Of a stretch of 64,000 nucleotides of DNA, positions 21,896 to 34,820 are shown piece after piece; positions within the stretch are counted from its first letter, which is position 1; every line of letters begins with the position of its first letter. Source of the stretch: Helianthus annuus (taxonomy: Eukaryota > Streptophyta > Magnoliopsida > Asterales > Asteraceae); NCBI RefSeq assembly GCF_002127325.2, contig NC_035446.2:159058484-159122483 (forward strand), written 5' to 3'. Position numbers and translations under genes: made by a program. Below the pieces are notes generated by a model. The model worked only from the letters and a program-made list of their open reading frames with translations, was not told the DNA's origin and did no database searches.

Positions 21896-22544
21896 TTTAA
21901 AAAATAAATAATGAAACACTGTTCATTGTGTTTCTTTTTTATCATATAGTAAAGTAATAGTGTTTTTAAAAAAAAGCAAAACAAAGCTAGTCTGTCTTCT
22001 TCTTCTTTTTTTTTTAACTTGGACGTTTTTTAAAGTTTAATGCAATTTTCCTCATTTGATTGATATCTTACAATTTTTTTTACCCAAATAGATATATGTC
22101 AAAAGGTTAATAGACGTCTTTTTATACAATATTCTTTCTGACATTTTTGTGTTATAATTTGTAGAAAAAAACATTGAAATCGCAAAAAATCTGTAAAAGT
22201 AGGAAAGCTTCAAACATAAACTATTCAAAGAAAAACATGTTCAAACATTAATAATTACAAATATTATACAAGTTCAAAATCCATCAACCAAACCTTAAAC
22301 AAGTTAAAGAATCGGTCTAACCGGTTTAAATGAAAAACACAAAATCTAAACAGTTAACCAAACAATATTAATGCGACTTGTTTTAGAACCTATAACAACG
22401 TGTAATTTGTGGACCTAACAAAAGCATGTTTGCCTGTTGGATCAACCCGATTTTCATTCAAGTTATTCTACCCCTTCCTAGTCAGTAGTCGTTATTTAAT
22501 TCAAATTTAACATCAAACATAATTAGTAAAATTAGCTCTTTTTT

Positions 22545-22890
22545 AGTTAAATGACATTTTAGTCCCTGTGGTTTGGGTTATTTTACCAGTTTAGTCCAAA
22601 GTTTTGAAACGTTACCATTTTAGTTCAAATAGTTTCAGACATGGCCATTTTAGTCCACTATATTAACTCCATCCCTTTATTCTGTTAACTAGAAGGACAT
22701 TTCGATCATTTTATATGTAATTCTGTTAACTAGAAGGGCAATCCTGTCATATAAAATGATCGGATTACCCTTTTAGCTAACAGAAAATATGGACAAAATT
22801 AACTAAGTGAACTAAAATGACAACACTTGAAACTATTTGAATTAAAAGCACAACGTTCCCAAATTACAAAAACTAAAATGGCATTTAACT
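22545..22890. mobile_element. Fold-back Mutator-like MITE
   Basis: Inverted ends AGTTAAATGACATTTTAGTC and the complement of AAAATGGCATTTAACT. The arms pair through most of the element (for example CTGTTAACTAGAAGG against the CTTTTAGCTAACAG words), with an ATATAAAATGATCG centre. The target duplication is not certain. Confidence 0.6.
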
Positions 22891-22928
22891 TTTTCAAGGG
22901 CAAGAATATCGTCAAAGAGAATATCCTC

Positions 22929-23239
22929 TGCCAATGAGCTAGTGGTGGAGTGGTTAGGGAGAGACCTTGTGTTCCAAGTGACTCAAGTTCAATTCCTGCC
23001 CCTAGCATTTAGTTTCTGCGGCACCTGGTGATGATGGGAGACTAGGCGAGTAGACGGCGATCGCTAGTTCGATCCTTGAACTGAGCGGGTTTTACCTCAC
23101 CGCACTGTCGTGCCTTCGGGCGAGTGTTCACGGGCTTCGGCCCTAGGTGAGGGTTTTCCCCGGTTCGGAAGGCGAGTGTATCCCGATGTAGTGAATTTCG
23201 CCAGTAGCCCATTTGGAGGATTCGTTGACCGTCCAAAAA
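22929..23239 (+). mobile_element. tRNA-derived SINE
   Basis: A 311-bp element with an A-box-like TAGTGGTGGAGTGGTTAGG and a B-box-like AGTTCAATTCC. It ends in a short A run and is flanked by a 15-bp perfect target duplication AAAGAGAATATCCTC (22914-22928 and 23240-23254). It sits a few hundred bp upstream of the kelch gene. Confidence 0.9.
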
Positions 23240-23254
23240 AAAGAGAATATCCTC

Positions 23255-24492
23255 AAAAGAAATAAAGTGGAAATGAATTTCACTCCTTTTGACTTTTTAT
23301 TACTCCCACGTCAAGTGATTCAAGGCAAATCATTCTTTCAGATAATTTATCTCAAAATTCAAAAAGGCACTTTTTATCAACTTGTATCGCATGCATCGAC
23401 AGTTGCACCATACTCTGGATACTTGAATTTCATCTCTGTTCCCCAAACTGCAAGTTCAACCGACGACTCACTACATTGCTATTTCACATCTCAGCACGAT
23501 ACATTATACAATTATCTTGATCAAACCGCCACCGTGATCGGACGCCCGGCCGCCGACGATAGCCACAGGATTCCGGTACCTTACTTTTCTTCTCATATGC
23601 TCATAATCATCTCGATTTGAAGTTAATCTCGAAGAAATTTCACACGAATTCAGGTAAATGTTGCTTAAACTGTTGATATTTAAAGTTTTGTGTATACAAT
23701 TTGTGTGATCTACTGTATTTAGTAGATGTAAGTGGTGAATGATGTTCAATTGGATTAAATGCTAAACGATTATGTTTGATTAACGGAGATCGGTGGCATG
23801 AAGTCGGTATAATTTGAAAACATGTTGATTAGTGCTGGCGAATGGAAGATTATTAGGATTTAGTTGTAGTGGAGGATGAGTTAGATTTAGATGATAATGA
23901 ATTATTGATGAAACTGATTAGTAATGTATAAAATCCAGTGTAGTGTGTGCATTCAACAAGGCTTTTGATCTTCAATATCTAATATGTAGAAATGTTTTGG
24001 ATTCAGGAAAACTGCTGTATGTTCGTCTTGTAATGCAATGGATCTGATGATCTGTTTATTTTCTAATTGAATGGATGAGAAAACGCATATGTGCATTGTT
24101 TATTGGAAGACCTAATTTGTAAACAGTATGATACAACAGACATGAAAGTGGATTGAATTAACTGATGAATTGTCCAAAGCATGTACCATTCAAATTACAA
24201 CATTTCATTTTTTTGGTTTAATTTCAAGCTAATTTCACTTATTTGGTCATTGTTATCCTATAACATGTCTAATGCAGTGATACTATATTTTCTTTTGTAT
24301 GATTCGATTTTGACTTGAAGTGTGTTAGGACGTCGACAAAAAGTTGAAATTTAGCTAACTATATAACTAGATAAAAGTTTCGATAGTCATGGGACGGGGA
24401 GTTTCTATTTTTGTGTTGTGTTTCTTACTTTCTTACTTTGTTCAGTGATTGTTGATCTCTGTAATCTGACCAAGCTGATTAACCAGGCTAAT
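23255..24492 (+). other. Upstream region and probable 5' UTR/intron of the kelch gene
   Basis: No coding sequence before the ATG at 24493. A GC-richer stretch about 23500-23578 ends in a donor-like CCG|GTACC and may be a 5' UTR exon. A CAG acceptor near 24445 (TTGTTCAG) is a likely start of the exon that contains the ATG. Confidence 0.4.
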
Positions 24493-27400
24493 ATGGGAAC
24501 AGATAGTGAGAATTGGTATTCAGCTTTAGAATATGATCAATGGGTTGCCCTCCCAGTAGCTGGAACACGACCATCAGCCCGTTATAAGGTTCAATCATAT
24601 TTTTTTTATCTGGAACTCTGGAAGCAACAATTTCAATTGTTTCAGCTGTATTATATTTTTTCTACTCTTCTTATTGGTATATTTTGGTGTTCTTCCACCT
24701 AAATGTCTTTTTCTTCTTTCAATGTAGCATGCAGCAGTTGTCGTTGATGAAAAGCTATACATTGTTGGTGGAAGTCGTAATGGGCGATACTTATCTGATG
24801 TTCAGGTATCAATATTGTTATGTTTCCGTATATTTGCTTATCACAGGTAATCAATCCTATTTCCATTGAAGTTTACTAATAGTTGGTTACGGTGGCAGGC
24901 ATTTGATTTGAAGAATTTAAGCTGGTCAACATTTGCATTAAGCACAAAGTCGGATGCTGAAAATGTTAACGATAGTACACTAATAGAAGTGTTTCCTGCT
25001 ATGTCTGGTCATAGTATGGTGAGTTATCCTTGTGGCATTTTCTTTAACTTCCATTCATTCCTGTTGTTACTAACTATGCTATTTAATACCCCTGTATAGG
25101 TTAATTGGGGAAACAAAGTTCTCTTACTTGGTGGTCACTCAAAAGATACATTCGATAATGTGACAGGTTTGATCTCTCAACAGAGATGTTCTGACTTATG
25201 GAACAAGTATTTAGTTCTTACTGAAACTTCCTGCCTGTTGATGTACTTGTAGTGCGTTTTATCGATCTTGAATCACATGTGTGTGGGGTGATGGAAGCCA
25301 CAGGAAAAGTTCCGGTAATCATCAGACCTCATAACATATGCGTTCACTAGTTATAGTTTGTACTTTGTACACACTGCAATATGACCATTATAAAAATGAC
25401 ATCGTTTATGATTATTAGTTACTTTGTGAGAATGGTTATTAGTTACTTTGTGAAAATGGTTATTAGTTACTTTGTGGTGTATCTTTTAGGTAGCTCGTGG
25501 TGGACAATCTGTTACATTGGTTGGTTCAAAACTGATAATGTTTGGCGGAGAGGACAAACATAGACATCTTATGAATGATGTTCACGTTCTCGATCTGGAG
25601 ACGATGACATGGAATGTTGCCGAGACTATGTAAGTTATTTTACAAGCATTCTCTTTCTATTTACGTATATAGGCATACAAACCTAATTGCATGCATTGAT
25701 ATCTTCTGCTTTAATAGACAGACTCCTCCAGCTCCCAGATTCGATCATACTGCCACAGTGCATGCAAACCGATACCTTCAAATATATGGCGGATGTACAC
25801 ATTCAATTTTCTTCAATGATCTCCATGTGCTGGATTTGGAGACAGTAAGGCCCTTTTTCTATAGTTTAGTGGAAATTTCTCGAGTAAAATGTCATTTTCG
25901 TCCCTGAGGTTTAGCCAGTTTTGCGACTTTCGTCCAAAGGTTTGTTGTTCCGCATCTGGATCAAAAGATTTGAAATCCTGCCATTTTCATTTGGCTTGTT
26001 AACTCCAACCATTTTTCTCCGTTAAGTCAGGAGTATTTTTGTCTTTTTTATTAAGTTAAAGGGTAATTCGGTCTTTTTCACTTTATGTACAAGCATTTAA
26101 AAGACCCCTGACTGAATCCGTTAGACCGAATTGCCCTTTAAGTTAATAAAAAAGACGGAAATACCCCTGACTTGAAAAAATGGATGGAATTAACGAGCCG
26201 GATGAAAATGGCAAGATTTCAAACCTTTTGGATCCAAATACGGAAAAACAAACCTTTGGACAAAACTCGCAAAACTGGCCAAACCTCAGCGACGAAAATG
26301 GCAATTTACTCTAATTTCTCTTACTTTTAGAATATTAAATTCTCTATTGAATTGCAGTTAGAATGGTCCCAACCACAAGTTCAAGGTGACGTGGTATCTC
26401 CTAGGGCAGGTCATGCCGGGGTCTCTATCGATGAAAAATGGTTTCTGGTTGGTGGTGGCGATAATAAAAACGGTACTAATGTAAATACGAATACATCAAA
26501 TAAGCTAGAACACCTTGCCCATTATTAATATGATAATAAGTTGTGTTTATACAACCTGTTTCAGGTGCTTCAGAGACATTGGTGATGGATATGCACAAGC
26601 TTGTTATCTCGGTTTTGACGAATGTAAAGGGAAGACACCCACTTGCCAGCGAGGTAACCATTATTTAAAAGATGTAAATGTTTTCCTTGTCATTTAGTGT
26701 ATTCTTTTATAAATTGTGATACTGATGTTTATAGTTTTCTTTTTTAATATGAAACAAGGGGCTCTCTGTGTCATCAGCATTCATAGACGGCGATCAGTTT
26801 TTGATTGCTTTTGGGGGCTATAATGGAAAATACAACAATGAGGTATTGTGATAAACTGATAATTACTGTTCTCATTATAATAGTTCATCTTTTTCTTTCT
26901 TCATTTATTGATCTCACTATCAGTTTCTGAGTATAACCGTTCTCTTATATGGTGAACAAAGGTATATGTGATGAGACCTAAACCGACAGATTCTATTCAT
27001 CCGAAGATCTTCCAGTCGCCAGCAGCTGCAGCGGCAGCAGCTTCTGTTGCTGCAGCATATGACTTTAAAAATATCGATTCAAAACCTAAAGTGGATCTTT
27101 CAGTTGAAATTAATGTGATCAAAGAAGAGAAAAAAGCATTGGAATCGACCATTAAAGAGGTTGAATCAGAAAATTCTCTGCTGATGGAAAAACTTAAAGA
27201 CCTTAAGGGTACTCATGTTGACTTATCCAAGGTAACAGGTCAAAATACGGTTGGGTCGACCCGAAAACACTTTTTTGTTTATGTCTTAACTGTTATAACA
27301 GATAACTAATGCATTGATAAAATACTTTTGGTGACTTTCAACGTGTTTTAGCAAAATCTTTTTATATCCGACTGAGATGATAATAACAAAAAATCGAACC

Positions 27401-27802
27401 ATACATAAAGTAAATGAATAAAAGTTGCCAACACTAATGGTTGCTAACTGAGTTATTCAAGTGATGCTTTTAACATTACTTTCTAACTTGTAACCACTGC
27501 AGGAATTGCATTCTGTTCAAAACCAACTCGCTTCTGAGAGATCAAGATGTGATGATCTAGAGGTATCTTTCCCTTTGGTTCTTTTGTATATAATGTTTAT
27601 AACCTGTATTACAATCTATTGACTATGCTGACTTCAGGCGCAGATCTTGGATCTACAGAAGAAGCTATCATCGATGCAGTCCATTGAGCAACAGGTTCAA
27701 ACACTTCGTTCACAAAACTCCGTGATCAAACAGGATATGGAACTCGCTTCAACTGCCCAAACGCAAGGTTCAGGTGGTGTTTGGAGGTGGATAGCTGGAT
27801 AG
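24493..27802 (+). CDS. Kelch-repeat (galactose oxidase-like) protein, At5g04420 type
   Basis: 13 coding exons with GT-AG borders and consistent phases: 24493-24588, 24728-24805, 24899-25018, 25100-25166, 25253-25314, 25490-25629, 25718-25844, 26358-26472, 26565-26653, 26759-26842, 26962-27231, 27503-27562, 27638-27802; total 490 codons. Residues about 20-360 carry kelch repeats with GG doublets (KLYIVGGSRNGRYL, KVLLLGGHS, KLIMFGGEDKH, YLQIYGGC, WFLVGGGDN, LIAFGGYNGKY), expected to form a beta-propeller. Then come an Ala-rich KIFQSPAAAAAAAS segment and a C-terminal coiled coil ending GSGGVWRWIAG. This resembles Arabidopsis At5g04420 and the kelch half of ACBP4/5, without the acyl-CoA-binding domain. 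Partner and substrate are unknown. The start was chosen because MGTDSENWYSALEYDQWV precedes the conserved RPSARYKHAA. A fold-back MITE lies in intron 7. Confidence 0.93.
25882..26311. mobile_element. Fold-back Mutator-like MITE in kelch intron 7
   Basis: A 430-bp near-palindrome with ends GAGTAAAATGTCATTTTCGT and the complement of CGAAAATGGCAATTTACTC. Flanks AAATTTCTC (25873-25881) and TAATTTCTC (26312-26320) match at 8 of 9. It lies wholly within the intron between exons 7 and 8, so splicing signals are intact. Confidence 0.85.
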
Positions 27803-29270
27803 ATTTGGTGAAAATGGTTCAAACTTTATTACCTAAAGACTAAATATTTCATTATTATACAAACAAATATTCCCCAATAGGCCAATATACTTCTTTCCTT
27901 AATTGCTTCACAGTATAAGAAACATCAAACATCTTCTTCTCCATTTTGTTACCATGTGATGGTAATTTTACTTTTTGAATTTTAATATTTCATTGTTTTT
28001 TCGGCGGGTTACAACTCTATTCATTCGATTATTATTGATAGTATTCAATTAATTGACTTGCTCAAAAGCGAATGGTATGATGATCTCATTGTGGTTTTGA
28101 TGGATTCATAATGGTGTATGTGGTTTTGATTTGTGTATTTTAGCTATTATGAAGTTTATGTTACCTTGTCCTCTTAGATACCATTCAAGGTAGAGTTGCA
28201 TAAACCAGATTTTGGGACAAACTAGATCGGTTTTAAGTTCGGCCCGTATTTGGTCAACAGTAGTCAAAACCGTTTTAGATTGAAACCAATTTCTAAGAAA
28301 AATAATCCGAACCGATAATCGATTCGAGTGAGATTGTTTTGGAAAACACATGTTCTTCGAGTGAGACCCCGGCTCGATAGTAGTTTTGCATCAAGCCTTG
28401 GACATAAGGCACATAACACTCAGCAAAGGCCGATTAGTGCATGTACCCCCTTGTTCTTCAGCTATCAACACCGTCGCGCGATGCATGATGTGGCCAAATC
28501 AATAGGTATCGTCATCAAATCAATAGAAACCGGTTCACATTTCTTGCATAAGGCTTAAATTTGGACCACTCAACATTTCACACAAATCAAAATGTGGCTA
28601 AATCGCAGGGTTTTCCCTTTTTTGTAGGTATACCCGCACCATACATCGTTAAGTTTGTTGACGAAGATCCATCACCAACGGAAGATTGTGCTTTACCACA
28701 TTCGGATGCATTACTGGATAGCGTTTTTGAGTTTTGAGAGATTTTAGAGTGTTTTTGAGTGGTGTGGTTAATCTAACACATCCAGTCATCCAATGCCAAT
28801 GTATTATTGTATACTAACGAATGAAGATAAAAAGGGTAAAAAGCAGTTTCAACGTTTAAATTTACGTTTGATCGGATCGGGTTGGATTGAGACAGGTTTC
28901 GGTTAAACTGGTTTTGGATGTTGAAGCGGTTACACACATCCAATTCAAGGTAAAGTTTGTATCGAGTTGCGTTTACTATTTTCATGGCGCTTCATAAATG
29001 TGACGTTTTGATAACACGCCATCACGCGCCGCTTGAGAGTCGTGTTTATTATTTTGGATTATGCACACAAGGCAGTTCTAACCAAAAAGACGTGATTGTT
29101 CGGATTGGGTTCACAACAGGCTGCTGAACATGTTTTATAGCTTAGTGAAAAGACCCGTGGAAAGACGTACGGTTCGCAAAAAGGTGGCGGTGACACTGGT
29201 TTGAAACGGGCAAACGGCATCTGGAGCCCTATATATACAACTCTCATTCTAACAAGAAATGCATGCAACT
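27803..29270. other. Intergenic between kelch gene 3' end and MITE
   Basis: The first few hundred bp are likely the kelch 3' UTR. The words TTTTGTTTACC-type and GATCGGTTTTAAGTTCGG suggest old degenerate repeats around 28200-28350 and 28860-28960, but no element could be delimited and no conserved coding sequence was found. Confidence 0.35.
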
Positions 29271-29276
29271 TTGTTA

Positions 29277-29562
29277 GGCTTCGCGGTATGGGGTTCGTCC
29301 TTGGACCGTCCCCCATCGGCGCCGCTCTTCCGCCCACTTCGCCCCCCCCCTCCAGCGGCGTCCTCCCCGTCTCCCTGCGGACGATGGAGACGTCCCTCCC
29401 CCTCTCTCACACACCTATACATACAGCATATACATATACATTTTAGGTTCATCCCCCATTTCCTTACCTCCATCCTCTTTGCCCCATCCTCACACCCATC
29501 CTACGTGACGCCTACGTGGCGGATCATCCTCCAAGGGAGGACCATCACCATACCGCATAGCC
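29277..29562. mobile_element. Harbinger/Tourist-type MITE (GC-rich)
   Basis: A 286-bp element with ends GGCTTCGCGGTATGGGGTTC and the complement of ATCACCATACCGCATAGCC. It is flanked by TTA at 29274-29276 and 29563-29565. The GC-rich interior yields several chance reading frames on both strands, which are not genes. Confidence 0.82.
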
Positions 29563-29569
29563 TTATGGA

Positions 29570-30148
29570 AATAAAGGTCTCGTATATCACAATTCTTGCA
29601 ATACTCACTACTTCATCCAGGTAATCACCTATATACATGCAGAGTTGATCAGCACATATTTTAGTAACCACAAAAGGCCACATCCCGTTGCTAATCTACC
29701 GTCGTTTTCAAAAAAATTGGGTGGGAGACATGATTGAAACTTTGACAGTCCAGTTATGGTCTATTGGACTCGGTTTCTTGTGTCTGGCCGAGTCTGCCTA
29801 ACAGATAAAACGCATGATTGCATGAGGTCAATTAAACAAATAACCACACACAAGCGCAGATAAACACACATTAAGATTGGTTAATTAAAATGCAAGTAAT
29901 AAATCAACAGAAATGGCGAGACATGAAACAGCGAAGTACTATTTCCTTCCAGTTCCACACACAGTCCTTGTTCCCCGTGATCTTTCTAATGTTCTTACCA
30001 ACAACTTCTAACAAAAACAACATTTTCAATCTCCAGAATTAGCTCAGTCGGCATCATTGTGCCTCCATAATATTATTTTGTTAAAGTAATCAGATAAAGA
30101 AAAACCAAGTAGAATCCAGAGGTTTCTGACTTCTGTTGACCGTTCCGC
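29570..30148. other. 3' flank of the NAC gene
   Basis: AT-rich intergenic DNA holding the 3' UTR of the minus-strand NAC gene. No other feature was found. Confidence 0.35.
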
Positions 30149-33100
30149 TCAGCTCATGTATGACCTGGGGCAAACCAGACTCCTGATCTTGGAGCTCAAC
30201 GACAGAACCATGATGCACAGAAACAAGCAGTATAACCAGCTTCGAGAAACAGAAGAATTGCGCTTCCGACCATTGGTTTGATGTGAATTTACATCAGGAA
30301 CCTCACTTTGCTCCAGCCCGAATGAGAGAACAATGTTGAGATGACCATTTTTGTTCAACGACCAGTCCAGCTTGCTTCCTGTGAAAGTAATATCTCTTAT
30401 TCTGATCATGCCTGTAGTAACGCGAACTGAAGTAGAAGCTTGAGAAGCAGCAGCCAAATATTTTGCTGATGCAAATGCAGGTGGGGCCGATATGTTTCCC
30501 AACATGTAACTTGCCGTTTGGAGAAATGGGTATGCAAAATCTGCACACAACAAAATAGACGATGTACTAGATCAGTAGCGGTGGCAGAACGGGTGGGTTG
30601 CTCAGATTATTTTTGCACAAAACGGGTTGAGTTAACCCAAAACCATCTTCGTCTAAAAACTTTATATTATTATTTATAGACTTTATTATCTTCTAACATA
30701 TTACATCATAGAAGTGAATATTGTGACAACATTTGACCCGTTCAGTGATTTTCTTGCTGATTCATCAAAAAAAAAAAATTGACATCTCATTTATCTTGTT
30801 ATGTATATGTCGTGCGGCATCTAACCATTTCAAAATATTTACTAAAACAGTATCTTTTTTTCAAACTTGTAGATAATTTATTTTTTGTTCACATAAGCTA
30901 TTATTTTTGCATATTTGTTAGCTCGCATAGAATCAACCAGTGCCACGTCAACAATTTACAAGTAAAAAATCATATATTTTGACAACAATCAGATATTTAT
31001 AACATAATGCTTTAGGGGTTATATTGCATTAGTGATTCACTTTGGGTGCCTCTCAACCCGTTTATTTTTAAGCTAACTTACCCATTGAACCCGTTAAGAG
31101 ATAAACAAAACATGAATTGACATGACATAAGCAAACAGGTCAACATTGCCGTATCTAGAAGAAACAAGATTTCTACTTTACCTGTTGACAGATCTGCATC
31201 CTCTTGCTTTAAAAAGGGAACAATATCGTTATCATATCCTTCAGAAAGTTGTTGACTTGTTTCACAAGTCTCATGAGTTCCTTCCATGTTACCTGTTGCT
31301 GAATCCAGATGCTCTTGGTTTGAAGTGGAAGCAAAATTACTGTTTTTCACTTCACTCAATTTATGAGTTTCATCAATTGGATTCTGATTATTAAAAAATA
31401 GAATCATATTAGTTTTAGGGTATGATCAAAACCAAACAGGAGAAGAAACTGGAGTAATGGTGTGTTTACCTCGAGAATATTCTCGTTATCTAATGAATCG
31501 AAAGTGTATTCCAAGTCATCGATTGGTGGCATAAGATACGATGAATACTCATCAAAAACGTCAAGGCCAGGTTCCGGCTTGACGTCAGTTTTAAGGTCAT
31601 CAGCTTCAAGGAATGAATTTCCATCAAATTTGAAGTCGTCACCAGTAGAAGCATCAAAAAAGGGTTCATCAAGCAAATAATCCACATCAAAATCCTCAGT
31701 GTTGCTTGTTTCACTAATGTATTCATGCTTTACCGATGTGGGGTCCAACTCGTTCTGTACGGGCAAATCAAACAACTTTGGTTTGTCATCTTGGTCAGCT
31801 TCAGGTTGACCGTCACCCTCACCAACCAAGAAGTTTTGTGGGTCATCGACCATTTCTGTGGATACATCACCACTGCTGACATCATCGCCTTGATGGTATT
31901 TCAGTTGAAGAGGATGTTGTTCCTCTGGCATGTCAGAGCCAAGAATCTGAGATGAAAGAAAAAGAACTATGAATATATAAGATAATACACATAAGCAAGA
32001 TTGGTGGCAATTCTGAAAACATGATGCATTTTGGTTATAAAATCGATTATTTCTTTACACACACACGAGTCGAATGACCTTTGGGCTGGTCCAAAAGAAG
32101 AAAAGAAGAAGAGAAGAAGAATATGCTTAAAGGTAATTACATTCAAATTTATTCTGAGTACTAGTTGTCTAAAATTTTATCCCAAAATAAGCTAGCATGC
32201 AAATAATAAAGAATACTATTGTCATAGTTATATGTTTAATGTAAATAAATAAGCTAACATTAACATTAATTAACGGAATAGAAGAGGGAAATCGATAGAT
32301 TCGTCAAGCCTGCTTCAAATAAGCTAACATTAACATTAATTAATGGAATAGAAGAGGGAAATCGATAGATTCGTCAAGCCTGCTTCGTAAAGTGTAAGTA
32401 ATTAATTAGAGTTAATATTTAAGGTAAAGAAAAGTAAGAATATATTATACGATGACAGCTACGTAAATGCTCAAACCTGCTCAAGATCCTCCGCATCTAG
32501 ATATGCGTCGTCATCATCAACAAGCAATTCCTCAGCAGACTCTTGTTTGGGTACCATTACCAGCTCATCATCCTCCCATTCCTCCTCAACAAATGGTGCC
32601 CCATACTGTTCACCATTTTTCGGCCCGGAACCACTCTTCCGGAAGATTCTACAAAGAACAAACGCATCCTGCCAACCCAATATCCCGAAAAAGTTAACAA
32701 GATATAAACATCCATAATCAGATATGATTACTTTAATGCCTGAGCCTTATAATATGCATGTACCGATGTACATTTACGTCATACAGAGTAAATCATCCTC
32801 ACCTGTGAAATTCCAGCTTTTTCCAAGTCCTGATCAATGAGCCTGTACTCATGCATAACCCAGTTTGTTCTCTCACCCTTGGGTGCCCGACCAATATGAT
32901 AAACCAAAGTTTTCTTCATCCCAACCAGTTGAGACCGATGGTAAACCGACCGGTCTTTCCCAGTAGTTTTCCAGTACCCTCGATCCGTTGCTCGATTTGT
33001 ACGCGATCCATTCCCATACTTCTTATCCAACACACTAAAAAAGTACCATTCAAGGTCTCTGGTCTTGAGCCTTGACAACCCTGCACCCCAAAATTGACCA

Positions 33101-33683
33101 AATTATATAAAATAATCAATCTAGATTCTACAAAATACAAATTTACCAAAAACTACAACACGCAAACAATTCGTTGACCAAACGTGTTACGTATAGGATG
33201 ACATATCCATTCTTTTTGAAGAATATTAACCGAAATTCACAGTATAACCGCTTAGATTCACATGAGCTCAATCCATATCTTCAAGATCAAACCTAAATTC
33301 ATAAATTCTTTTGATTCTGAAATCTAAACACATACATGATCCGTACATAATAACAAATCAACAATTAAGATCTCGCTTCAATTATAACCAAACAAAATCA
33401 CAAACTCATAGAATTAACACAACAATTAAGATCTCAGTTCAATTAACGAAACAAAAGTCACACAATTGACACAAAAATAACCGAACTGACCTGGAAGATC
33501 CCAGGGCTCAACTTTGTAGACATCAACGTCGGAAATAGCGTCAAATCGGAAGGGTTTGCCGCAAATCTTACGGCGGAGATAATACCGAACGAGTTCTTCA
33601 TCGGTGGGGTGAAATCTGAAGCCAGGAGCGAGAGAAGAAGCGGCGGGAGGCGCTGGTGGTGTGGAATCAAGGAGAACTGCCAT
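30149..33683 (-). CDS. Membrane-tethered NAC transcription factor (ANAC078/ANAC053 type)
   Basis: Six exons in minus orientation: 33491-33683, 32803-33080, 32477-32668, 31470-31946, 31182-31383, 30149-30540; phases agree and give 577 residues. The NAC domain (about residues 17-175) has [58 protein letters not shown] and [11 protein letters not shown]. An acidic central region (residues about 185-440) is the likely activation domain. [14 protein letters not shown] is conserved before a C-terminal hydrophobic helix, [14 protein letters not shown] (about residues 549-564), the membrane anchor of NTL factors. In Arabidopsis the relatives ANAC053/NTL4 and ANAC078/NTL11 are released from membranes under stress and drive proteasome-stress and ROS genes; that role is inferred here. 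The length matches ANAC078. The start is the only Met before the domain. Confidence 0.94.
32247..32386. repeat. 70-bp tandem duplication in NAC intron 3
   Basis: Two adjacent 70-bp copies (32247-32316, 32317-32386) beginning AAATAAGCTAACATTAACAT differ at one base. It is within the intron between exons 3 and 4 and looks recent. Confidence 0.95.
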
Positions 33684-34019
33684 GAAGGAAGGAGAGAAAG
33701 TGAGGTTTGGTGAAGAAGAAGAAGGTGAAAATGAGGAACTGTTTGATTGATTGTTAGGGTTTGATTTGTGAAGGAAGAGAAATAATGAGTTGGTCCATAT
33801 TGACGACTTTTAGTTTTATATCTGTCAAATAGATGCTTCCTAGAAGGAAAGAGAGGCTTCCCCCTCTCACTAAACAAACCTTTTTTTGTTTTCTAATATC
33901 CATTTTAATTTTTAATCCTATCCTATCCTAACCTAACTAACTATTATATAAATAAATAAATAATCAATACAAATTATGTGTGTAGATATTTTTTATGAAG
34001 TAGAAAGGATTATAAGATG

Positions 34020-34291
34020 TCTACTGCGTTGGTGCAGTGGTCAAAAAAGGCATGTCCGCTTTAGTGGAGATGCAGGTTTGATTCCTGTTTGGACCATTTT
34101 TAGGGAGATCTAAGTGAAGAGACGAATTGGGGTTTTAATCACGGGTTCGAGCTTGACGGGGGGTGAGGATTTACGGATTTTGTCCGGTTCTCGGGCATCA
34201 GGGAGCACGGTCTCATGGCGGTCGAGGAGTCGACCTTGAACATAACCCTGAGAAAGGTGAGTTTACACGTGGAAGTTTTTGCCGTTAAAAA
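34020..34291 (+). mobile_element. tRNA-derived SINE
   Basis: A 272-bp element with an A-box-like GCGTTGGTGCAGTGGTC and a B-box-like AGGTTTGATTCC, ending in an A run. A perfect 16-bp target duplication AAAGGATTATAAGATG lies at 34004-34019 and 34292-34307. It lies about 0.3 kb upstream of the first NAC gene. Confidence 0.92.
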
Positions 34292-34499
34292 AAAGGATTA
34301 TAAGATGACATGAGTTTGTTAATATCTTGCATAAATATTTTCTATCTCTTTTGAGTGAAATATTTGCAAAATAGTTTGATGTGATCTTGTGTTCTTTTAT
34401 TCTCACATTTGTCTTTAAGTGTTCACATGCATTTCCCTTCCACATTGATGATAGTGTTTCGTTACTGTTAGGGTGATGGTATCTACACATCTCTAAAAA

Positions 34500-34820
34500 A
34501 TTTTACATCTCTCAATAGGATCTGTATAGCCTAATATGCTTCTCATAGGGTTTGAAGCATTAAATGCGACACTAATAGGAAGCGTATTGGGCAATACGCT
34601 TCCTATTGGTACGATATAGCTACTCTCTGACATGTACGTAGTGACCCCACTAGGAAGCGTATGGGGTAATATGATTCTCATAGGTCTGAAAAGGTCTGGG
34701 AGTCGTATTGGAAGCGTATAGGGCAATATGGTTCCCCTGCCAGTAAAGTATAGGAAGCGTATATGACAAACGATTCCCCTATCACTAAAGTATAGGAAGC
34801 GTATAGGGCATGGATCTAAT
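34500..34820. repeat. Irregular tandem repeat with GGAAGCGTATAGGGCAATA units
   Basis: Six or so copies of TAGGAAGCGTAT(A/T)GGGCA are found in direct or inverted orientation, spaced 35-60 bp. At 34574-34607 two copies face each other as a perfect 15-bp inverted repeat (AATAGGAAGCGTATT) with a 4-base GGGC loop. Confidence 0.7.

Noticed and set aside
22929..23239. tRNA-like A and B boxes (also at 34020, 51500-51640, 56146-56366)
   Set aside because: Target duplications, A tails and extra 3' sequence show these are SINEs, not tRNA genes; no cloverleaf with acceptor stem is present.
29059..29624. Several overlapping frames on both strands
   Set aside because: They fall in or across a GC-rich Harbinger MITE; no frame has consistent domain content.
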